NCBI GenBank assembly: GCA_023418055.1 | Contig: JAEZDP010000074.1 | Location: forward strand, 1 to 5,029 | Length of the DNA stretch: 5,029 nt | Source: Acidobacteriota bacterium | GTDB lineage: Bacteria; Acidobacteriota; Vicinamibacteria; Vicinamibacterales; Vicinamibacteraceae | Direction of reading: 5' to 3' | Shown here: piece by piece, positions 1 through 3,830 of the stretch | Layout: the number at the start of each line of letters is the position of its first letter | Numbering within the stretch: the stretch's first letter is position 1 | Translations under genes and position numbers: made by a program | The notes under the pieces: generated by a model | Seen by the model: the letters and a program-made list of their open reading frames with translations, nothing else | Told to the model about the DNA's origin: nothing | The model's database searches: none

Positions 1-1
1 C

Positions 2-250
2 GCCCATCCGCTCGACGGGCGTGGGGCGGGTCACGAAGGACGCCAGAAGGCCCATGTCCTTCCAAGCGACGCCCTGCAGATTGGCGTGGTCCACTGGCAC
101 GACTTCCAGGAAGTCTTCGAGGAGGCCGCCGAGGCCTTCGCGCCGATGTCGATCGCGGCGCTGGCCCGACAGGCCGCCCAGGAGATGGGTCGCCTCGAAC
201 GTGCGGCGCTGTCGGACCTGCGTGCCGACATGGCCAAGGTGGTCGCCTGA
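2..250 (+). CDS. C-terminal fragment of an unidentified protein (left edge)
   Basis: The frame is open from the left edge to a TGA at 248-250 and encodes at least 82 residues. It is read in frame 2, which has GC-rich third positions and a natural composition, whereas the overlapping frames give arginine- or serine-rich nonsense. The visible part starts with a Gly/Arg/His-rich stretch. It continues through a hydrophobic-aromatic patch (LQIGVVHWHDFQEVFEE) into an Ala/Glu/Arg-rich segment (AALARQAAQEMGRLERAAL) that should form amphipathic helix, possibly coiled coil, and it ends in MAKVVA. I do not recognise the family and assign no function. The gene converges on the minus-strand regulator, with only 6 bp between the two stop codons. 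That leaves no room for a separate terminator, so the transcripts probably overlap. The start lies outside the window. Confidence 0.6.
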   Translation, partial: AHPLDGRGAGHEGRQKAHVLPSDALQIGVVHWHDFQEVFEEAAEAFAPMSIAALARQAAQEMGRLERAALSDLRADMAKVVA

Positions 251-256
251 CCTTCG

Positions 257-1693
257 TCACGGCGGCCCCTCAGGTCCCGGACCGTCGTGCACCACCGCTG
301 CGCCATGGCCACGCGGCAGCGGATATGTGTCGTCGTCTGCACCGGCCGTTGTCGGACCGGCTGGTGCAGGCAGCGACACGACGGAGCGGGTGGCGTCGCC
401 GTAGGCCAGGTACGACTGGAGTGTGTGGTAGCTGATGTCCAGCAGCCGGCAGGCCTCCCGCTTGTTGCCGTTGGTCCTCGCCAGCACCATGCGGGCGTAG
501 CGTGCCCCCCACGCCCGCATACTCTGGTCGACGTCCCCTGGCGCCTGCGTGGTCACCTCACGGTACCGGCCCGTGACGCTGTCGGGCAGGTCGTCGATGT
601 CGATGAGATCGCCTGATGCCAGCGTGACGGCCCGCTCGACGACACGTTCGAGTTCACGGACGTTACCCGGCCACTCGTGCACCAGGAGCGCATCGAGCGC
701 GCGCGCCGACAGCCGGTACGGCTGCTCCTGCCTGTAGCGCTGCAGCAGCGTGGTCACGAGCAGCGGGATGTCCTCACGCCTCGCCCGCAGCGGCGGAACC
801 GTAATCTCGATCGCATTCAACCGGTAGAACAAGTCGCGGCGGAAGTGTCCCGTGGCCACCGCACCCTCGAGCGGCCGATTGGTCGCGGCGATGATGCGGA
901 CGTTGAGTTTCCGCATCATCTGGCTGCCCACGCGTTCCACGGCCAGGTCCTGAATCGCCCGCAACAGCTTGGCCTGCGCAGAGGATGAGAGATCGGACAC
1001 CTCGTCGAGAAACAGCGTGCCCCCGTCGGCCTGTTCGAACTTCCCCCGCCGGCCTCGCACGCCTGTCGCGGTGCGCTCCTCGATGCCGAACAGCTCAGCC
1101 TCGAGCAGCGATTCGACGATCGCGGCGCAGTTGACGGCCACGAAGGGCCCGCGCCGTCGTGCGCTGATGGCATGCACGTGACGTGCGACCAGCTCCTTCC
1201 CTACACCGCTCTCGCCTTCGATGAGCACGCTGAACGTACACCGCGCCACCCGGGCGATACGTTCGTGCAGGACGCGCATGACGCCGCTCTGCCCCACGAG
1301 GCCGCCGCACCGAGACCAATCGTCGGCAGTGCCTGCCGCGAGAGGCGCTGCCGCCCGCCGCTGCAGCCGGGGGACGAACCTCGCCGCCAGCCGAAGCGCC
1401 TGCTGCACATCGGCAGTTGCGAGCCGCTCAGGCGGCCACGCGTGGAACCTCACGCCGTTGTCCGTGCGGATGACGACGACCGGACGGTCGCCCTTGGCCT
1501 CGTCTTCCGGTTCGTCTGGCGTGAGGATGTGCACGTAGTCGAGATGACAGGAGGCCGCCAGCGCGCTCTCGACCTGGTCGAGACCATCAGGGGCGTCGCT
1601 CGTGGCAAGCGTCAACATCATATCGAGCAGCCGCTCGCGATACGCCTGGCCGGCGGATGTCTGCTCGAGCATGACCGTGGGCAGGTCCGTCAT
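257..1693 (-). CDS. Fis-type AAA+ regulator of the sigma54-activator (bEBP) family lacking GAFTGA
   Basis: This is a 478-residue transcription regulator of the NtrC/bEBP family. Residues 1-127 form a short N-terminal domain, possibly a degenerate GAF-like sensor; no phospho-acceptor receiver pattern is visible. The AAA+ domain (about 135-365) has Walker A GESGVGKE (160-167), Walker B GGTLFLDE (224-231), sensor I AATN (269-272), the arginine-finger region FRRDLFYRL (284-292) and sensor II WPGNVRE (341-347). A Fis-type helix-turn-helix follows at about 398-429 (NGNKREACRLLDISYHTLQ), then a 47-residue Gly/Pro-rich tail. The GAFTGA loop that normally contacts sigma54 reads RTATGV (207-212), after ELFGIEE. 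The frame could start further upstream at 1852, but GGAGG sits five bases before the ATG at 1693 and the upstream extension looks non-coding, so 1693 is the start. DNA binding through Fis is well supported; activation of sigma54 promoters is doubtful. Its targets are unknown, and the neighbouring pilus/competence operon is a candidate. Confidence 0.93.
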   Translation of the reverse strand: MTDLPTVMLEQTSAGQAYRERLLDMMLTLATSDAPDGLDQVESALAASCHLDYVHILTPDEPEDEAKGDRPVVVIRTDNGVRFHAWPPERLATADVQQALRLAARFVPRLQRRAAAPLAAGTADDWSRCGGLVGQSGVMRVLHERIARVARCTFSVLIEGESGVGKELVARHVHAISARRRGPFVAVNCAAIVESLLEAELFGIEERTATGVRGRRGKFEQADGGTLFLDEVSDLSSSAQAKLLRAIQDLAVERVGSQMMRKLNVRIIAATNRPLEGAVATGHFRRDLFYRLNAIEITVPPLRARREDIPLLVTTLLQRYRQEQPYRLSARALDALLVHEWPGNVRELERVVERAVTLASGDLIDIDDLPDSVTGRYREVTTQAPGDVDQSMRAWGARYARMVLARTNGNKREACRLLDISYHTLQSYLAYGDATRSVVSLPAPAGPTTAGADDDTYPLPRGHGAAVVHDGPGPEGPP

Positions 1694-1698
1694 TGCGT

Positions 1699-1703
1699 CC
1701 TCC
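1699..1703 (-). promoter_or_regulatory. Ribosome binding site of the Fis/AAA+ regulator
   Basis: GGAGG on the minus strand with five bases to the ATG at 1693. It fixes this start against the in-frame ATG at 1852. The site lies inside the near-palindrome CCTCCTGGAGG, so the upstream CCTCC is complementary to the Shine-Dalgarno sequence, although the intervening loop would be too short for a simple hairpin. Confidence 0.8.
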
Positions 1704-1718
1704 AGGAGGTCAGCACAT

Positions 1719-1732
1719 TCCTCACATGAGGA
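1719..1732. promoter_or_regulatory. Inverted repeat upstream of the regulator, possible operator
   Basis: TCCTCA-CA-TGAGGA has 6-bp perfect arms around a 2-bp centre and begins 26 bp upstream of the regulator's ATG. Its position suits a repressor or autoregulatory site or a 5'-UTR element. No promoter boxes of the sigma70 or sigma54 (-24/-12) type were convincing around it. The call is based on symmetry and position only. Confidence 0.3.
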
Positions 1733-1771
1733 GCCATTCCAAGTCCGATGCCGCACGCGCGAGGCCGTGAC

Positions 1772-1800
1772 AGGCGCCCGGAGGTAGCAAAACGGCGCCT
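1772..1800. repeat. 7-bp inverted repeat in the regulator's upstream region
   Basis: AGGCGCC and GGCGCCT form perfect 7-bp arms around a 15-base centre, roughly 80-107 bp upstream of the regulator start. The arms are also palindromic at their core (GGCGCC). This could be a binding site or an RNA hairpin in the leader, but in DNA this GC-rich it could also be chance. Confidence 0.25.
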
Positions 1801-1829
1801 CGTGCACGTGGCGTGCGAACCCAGTACAC

Positions 1830-1856
1830 GGGGGTGCGTAGTTGCTACGCACCCCC
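1830..1856 (-). terminator. Terminator-like hairpin after the pilZ gene
   Basis: GGGGGTGCGTA (1830-1840) and TACGCACCCCC (1846-1856) form a perfect 11-bp stem with a 5-base loop, seven bases beyond the pilZ stop codon. Its strength and place point to the end of the comEA-pilin-pilZ transcript. The minus-strand bases that follow (GTGTACTGGGTT) have no clear U-run, so it may be a weak or U-less intrinsic terminator or an RNA-stabilising 3' hairpin. It separates the operon from the downstream regulator gene. Confidence 0.6.
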
Positions 1857-1863
1857 CGGCCTG

Positions 1864-2172
1864 CTACGACGATGGGGTCAGCCGCAGCGCGGCCTCGAAG
1901 GTCACGCCCGCACGGCCGAGTCTCTGTACCCAGCAGCGCAGGATCAGGCCGACAAGCGCCTGCTCGGGCCGCTGCGCGTCTTCACGCCGCCGGAGGACCA
2001 GGGTGCGCCCTGGTCGTAGCGGCACGCTCGTGCGCAGCCGCACCCCCGAGGCCGAGGCATCGACGATGTCCGTCACGCGGAGGCCGGGTGCGACGATGAG
2101 AAACGTGGGTGGCAGGGCGTGCCCGCTGGTGCGGGGCTCCTGGCGCCGTTCGCCGAGCACGAAATCGTCCAT
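1864..2172 (-). CDS. Small single-domain PilZ protein, predicted c-di-GMP receptor
   Basis: This 102-residue protein consists of one PilZ domain and nothing else. Both halves of the known cyclic di-GMP signature are intact: RxxxR (R10 and R14, in RRQEPR) and DxSxxG (D38, S40 and G43, in DASASG). The rest follows the PilZ beta-barrel pattern, with GVRLRT, a Gly-containing turn before LVLRRR, the strand LILRCWVQR and the closing GVTFE. There is no signal peptide or membrane segment, so it should act in the cytoplasm. The ATG lies one base after the stop of the pseudopilin gene (TGAGATG), and GGAGG stands nine bases upstream inside that gene. Translation is therefore probably coupled. The longer in-frame start at 2316 would run antisense-like through pilin codons in another frame and is rejected. 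Known PilZ proteins relay c-di-GMP level to pili, flagella or polysaccharide export. In this operon, control of pilus or DNA-uptake function is the natural inference, but no partner is visible. Confidence 0.87.
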   Translation of the reverse strand: MDDFVLGERRQEPRTSGHALPPTFLIVAPGLRVTDIVDASASGVRLRTSVPLRPGRTLVLRRREDAQRPEQALVGLILRCWVQRLGRAGVTFEAALRLTPSS

Positions 2173-2173
2173 C

Positions 2174-2806
2174 TCAGCATCCCTCCCACACCATCGCGCG
2201 CGTCTCGAGACACAGGAGACGGAGGCGGCCGGTGGTCCCCAGCACGCGGATGGCGTACTGCGCGCCCGTAGGCCCTGCCACGTAGATCGACCCCGAGGTT
2301 CCAGTGCGGTGCGCACTGAAGCTGATGAACGGCGTCACCCCGAACCGGACCGGCGCACTGCCGGCCGCCAGCGTGCCCCCATGGTCCGTCGTGGGCACGT
2401 CTCGGACGATGGCCAGGAGGGCGGGTGCCTGGGTGAAGGCGTGACGTGGCGGCCCAGTCGGCCGATCGATGCCGCCAGCGATGTCGACGGCACGCACGCC
2501 ATTGCCATTCCCGTCGACGAACACCTCGAGCGTCGGCGGCGAGGCGGTGGTGAGGCGAGCGGCATGGGTGGTGCCGCTGCGCCGAGCGGCGTAGGCGATG
2601 GCCTGCAAGTCGTGCATCAGCTGCCGCGCGGCTTCGCGGCCTCCCCGCTCGGCGGCGATGTCGCGAAAGGCACTCAGCCCGATGGCGCTGCCGACGAGGG
2701 TGAGCGCAAGTACGACCACCAGCTCCAGCACAGAGATGCCGGCCGTCCCGCGCGACCGACCTGCTGGCGTGTCGCGACGGTCCACGGGCCGGGGTGGTGC
2801 TGCCAC
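2174..2806 (-). CDS. Type IV pseudopilin, FimT/GspH-like minor pilin
   Basis: This is a predicted prepilin of 210 residues. A basic leader ends in Gly followed by ISVLELVVVLALTLVGSAIGL, the class III prepilin site: cleavage after Gly23, Glu at mature position 5, and a hydrophobic helix that serves as membrane anchor and assembly helix. The rest has GspH/FimT features: the segment FVDGNGNGVR, the closing strands ISFSAHR and SIYVAG, and the C-terminal GTTGRLRL. GRLR (193-196) matches the GRxR pattern linked to DNA binding in FimT minor pilins. There is no in-frame ATG near the leader. GTG at 2806 has GGAG five bases upstream and gives a 23-residue leader, so I prefer it. GTG at 2830 overlaps the comEA stop as GTGA and would add eight residues; GTG at 2785 would shorten the leader to 16. 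A general-secretion GspH role cannot be excluded, but the comEA neighbour favours a type IV pilus/transformation role. Confidence 0.85.
   Translation of the reverse strand: MAAPPRPVDRRDTPAGRSRGTAGISVLELVVVLALTLVGSAIGLSAFRDIAAERGGREAARQLMHDLQAIAYAARRSGTTHAARLTTASPPTLEVFVDGNGNGVRAVDIAGGIDRPTGPPRHAFTQAPALLAIVRDVPTTDHGGTLAAGSAPVRFGVTPFISFSAHRTGTSGSIYVAGPTGAQYAIRVLGTTGRLRLLCLETRAMVWEGC
2182..2186 (-). promoter_or_regulatory. Ribosome binding site of pilZ inside the pilin gene
   Basis: GGAGG within GGGAGGG, nine bases before the ATG at 2172. It lies in the last codons of the pseudopilin gene and supports the short PilZ start over the in-frame start at 2316. Confidence 0.65.
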
Positions 2807-2812
2807 CCCGGC
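2788..2812 (-). promoter_or_regulatory. Hairpin over the likely start codon of the pilin gene
   Basis: GCCGGGGTGG (2788-2797) and CCACCCCGGC (2803-2812) are perfect 10-bp complements around a 5-base loop. In the minus-strand transcript, the first arm contains the GTG start at 2806 and the last base of its GGAG. The structure begins 14 bases after the comEA stop codon. No U-run follows, so it is not a standard terminator. It could hide the pilin start until ribosomes finishing comEA open it, or reduce read-through between the two genes. Confidence 0.5.
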
Positions 2813-2826
2813 TCCGCGCACCAGTG

Positions 2827-3171
2827 TCACGGCTGCGTAGGAGCCGGGGATGCCGGCCCACCGATTGTGAGCTGAGGACGCAGGCGGAGGAACGCCTTCT
2901 CGCCGATGCCCTTCACGTTCATGATGTCTTCGAGCTTCTTGAAGGGGCCGTTCTTCTCGCGATACTCGAGGATGCGTTTGGCCGTGGCAGGCCCGATGCC
3001 GGGCAACGACTCGAGCGCCGAGGCGTCGGCCGTGTTGAGGTTGACCAGACCGGCGGCGGCCTTGGCCGGTGGTGCCGGTCGTTCCTGGGCCACGGCCAGC
3101 GGCGCCGCGGCGACAGGGCCCGTGGGCGCAAATGCGCCGGCAAACAGCGAGACAATGATCAGACTCTTCAT
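2827..3171 (-). CDS. comEA: ComEA-family helix-hairpin-helix DNA-binding protein
   Basis: This is a 114-residue exported DNA-binding protein of the ComEA type, which in transformable bacteria holds incoming double-stranded DNA outside the cytoplasmic membrane and helps pull it in. An N-terminal signal peptide (MKSLIIVSLFAGAFA) ends near AVA-Q, with likely cleavage after residue 28. A Pro/Ala linker follows, then the conserved VNLNTA (43-48), the first helix-hairpin-helix LPGIGPATAKRI (56-67), the helix containing YREKNGPFKKLEDI, and the second hairpin KGIGEKAF (87-94). A short Pro-rich tail ends the protein. This is the size of short ComEA proteins of Gram-negative bacteria, which are secreted rather than membrane-anchored. 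AAGGAGG lies five bases before the ATG at 3171, ruling out the in-frame starts at 3186 and 3480. The gene leads an operon with the pseudopilin and PilZ genes. Short ComEA-like proteins also occur in non-competent species, so transformation is inferred, not shown. Confidence 0.93.
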   Translation of the reverse strand: MKSLIIVSLFAGAFAPTGPVAAAPLAVAQERPAPPAKAAAGLVNLNTADASALESLPGIGPATAKRILEYREKNGPFKKLEDIMNVKGIGEKAFLRLRPQLTIGGPASPAPTQP

Positions 3172-3176
3172 CGTGT

Positions 3177-3181
3177 CCTCC
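3177..3181 (-). promoter_or_regulatory. Ribosome binding site of comEA
   Basis: GGAGG (in AAGGAGGACACG) lies five bases before the ATG at 3171. This near-ideal site fixes the comEA start. Confidence 0.85.
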
Positions 3182-3285
3182 TTCATTGGGGTGACACGGC
3201 GGCGACTCAGGCCGGGATGTCGGCTCGTCCTCTGACTGCCTGGACGCGAGCCGCGCCGTGCACCAATCTCCAAGAGCAAGGACCG

Positions 3286-3301
3286 GGCCGCCATGGCGGC
3301 C
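3286..3301. promoter_or_regulatory. 16-bp perfect palindrome upstream of comEA
   Basis: GGCCGCCATGGCGGCC is a perfect 16-bp palindrome about 115 bp upstream of the comEA start, where a promoter operator or 5'-leader element could lie. A second CATGGCG occurs 12 bp after the first, at 3304-3310. No protein family's site is recognised in it. Confidence 0.35.
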
Positions 3302-3311
3302 GGCATGGCGT

Positions 3312-3430
3312 CGGTTGCGTAAGCATCGCTGCAACAACGATTTCGCTCGCCAAGCGCACGCGAAGGTCGGCCTCCGAAGGCCGGGGCGAAGCCTGCCGGG
3401 GCGACAACGCTGGTTGACGCGACGCAACCG
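3312..3430. repeat. 119-bp multi-hairpin element bounded by a 9-bp inverted repeat
   Basis: CGGTTGCGT (3312-3320) and ACGCAACCG (3422-3430) are perfect 9-bp terminal complements. Between them lie, in order: ATCG/CGAT (3325-3341), TTCGC/GCGAA (3342-3364), CGGCCT-CCGA-AGGCCG (3368-3383) and GCGACAAC-GCTG-GTTGACGC (3401-3420, one A-A mismatch). There is also a direct repeat CCGGGGCGA (3381-3389 and 3397-3405). The helices do not overlap and could all form at once as a multi-branched fold. It could be a structured leader RNA of the comEA operon, a small RNA, or a small dispersed repeat with terminal inverted repeats. It carries no integron attC core pattern and no tRNA features that I can see. 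Confidence 0.4.
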
Positions 3431-3482
3431 CCGTGGCGGGGCTGGAGTACCCGCGCGGAGTGTGGAAGAAGGCGAGGCATGG

Positions 3483-3495
3483 CCGACGACGTCGG
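3483..3495. repeat. Short dyad CCGACG-A-CGTCGG
   Basis: This is a perfect 6-bp inverted repeat around one central base, in the comEA-epimerase intergenic region about 310 bp from the comEA start. It could be an operator, or chance symmetry in GC-rich sequence. Confidence 0.2.
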
Positions 3496-3599
3496 AAGGG
3501 CATCGCGGTCGAGGGCGGGCTGAGCGTCGGACGTGACGGCCCGCGGCGGGTGCAGGGCTCGTGCGGCGGCGGGGACGTCAGTGGGCAGGGGTCAGCGAG

Positions 3600-3663
3600 G
3601 GCGGCGCCGGTAGAGGCCGGAGGAACTCGCCCGTCGAACAGACGTCAGGGCACCGGCGCCGCC
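3600..3663. repeat. 12-bp inverted repeat with 40-base loop
   Basis: GGCGGCGCCGGT (3600-3611) and ACCGGCGCCGCC (3652-3663) are perfect 12-bp complements. The loop contains a smaller hairpin, CGTC-GAACA-GACG (3632-3644). On either strand this makes a stable long stem. It lies about 170 bp past the epimerase stop, so it could end that transcript, stabilise a 3' end or belong to a small RNA. No U-run marks it as an intrinsic terminator. Confidence 0.35.
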
Positions 3664-3716
3664 GCCGCACCTCGGAGCAAGGCGCGCGCCAGCACCCGCG
3701 CGCGGCGGGGGGTATC

Positions 3717-3734
3717 TGTAAGCAGCTGCTGACA
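3717..3734. promoter_or_regulatory. 18-bp operator-like dyad
   Basis: TGTAAGCAGCTGCTGACA is symmetric at all but one base pair: it has a perfect 10-bp palindrome (AGCAGCTGCT) in the middle, one mismatched pair, then TGT/ACA flanks. The TGT-N-ACA shape is typical of sites for dimeric helix-turn-helix regulators, but I do not recognise a specific one. It is 97 bp beyond the epimerase stop, next to a tandem repeat. Confidence 0.35.
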
Positions 3735-3742
3735 AAGCCATT

Positions 3743-3760
3743 GCGTGACGCGCGTGACGC
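3743..3760. repeat. Two tandem copies of GCGTGACGC
   Basis: The 9-mer GCGTGACGC occurs twice head to tail with no gap, 8 bp from the 18-bp dyad. Each copy is nearly one helical turn long, so the repeats would present nearly the same DNA face to a protein. No third exact copy follows. Confidence 0.4.
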
Positions 3761-3810
3761 GAGCGCCGTGCAGGGCGCGGCGGCGAGCCGTCAGCTGGCG
3801 TTCCCCGCGC

Positions 3811-3824
3811 GCAACCGGCGTTGC
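3811..3824 (-). terminator. Weak hairpin just after the epimerase stop
   Basis: GCAAC-CGGC-GTTGC forms a 5-bp stem with a 4-base loop, six bases past the epimerase stop codon. It is short and has no following U-run, so it is only a weak candidate for transcript termination. Confidence 0.2.
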
Positions 3825-3830
3825 CCCGGA

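Larger units (their letters stand above)
3172..3830. other. 659-bp non-coding region between the epimerase and comEA
   Basis: No convincing gene is visible on either strand. The open frames here are short, arginine/proline/alanine-rich and mutually overlapping, as expected of random frames in GC-rich DNA. The region instead holds a concentration of symmetric elements, listed separately: palindromes at 3286-3301, 3483-3495 and 3717-3734, a multi-hairpin element at 3312-3430, a long stem at 3600-3663 and a tandem 9-mer at 3743-3760. It must contain the promoter and leader of the comEA operon (its right-to-left start) and the 3' end of the epimerase transcript. No tRNA and no c-di-GMP riboswitch core was recognised. 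Confidence 0.6.

Noticed and set aside
1172..1729. Plus-strand open frame of 185 residues
   Set aside because: It is antisense to the N-terminal half of the Fis/AAA+ regulator, whose frame carries all the conserved ATPase motifs.
1694..1863. Sigma54 (-24/-12) promoter upstream of the regulator
   Set aside because: No GG-N10-GC element in a TGGCAC/TTGC context was found on the minus strand.
1748..2875. Plus-strand open frame of 375 residues
   Set aside because: It lies antisense to pilZ and the pilin gene, has an arginine/proline-rich random composition and no domain motifs. The minus-strand frames show clear PilZ and prepilin signatures.
2807..3427. Upstream extension of the pilin frame to an ATG at 3427
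   Set aside because: The extension runs through comEA in another frame and is Arg-rich without motifs. A prepilin leader should be short and lie just before the Gly-Ile-Ser-Val-Leu-Glu site.
3312..3430. Integron attC site
   Set aside because: The terminal repeats do not fit the RYYYAAC/GTTRRRY core pair, and no cassette-like gene or integrase is present.
3172..3480. c-di-GMP riboswitch upstream of comEA
   Set aside because: Such riboswitches often precede pilus and competence genes, but the minus strand here lacks the conserved GEMM core blocks. The structured element found does not match that consensus.
3172..3830. tRNA or CRISPR array in the intergenic region
   Set aside because: No T-arm consensus with matching acceptor stem was found on either strand, and no repeat recurs with regular spacers.
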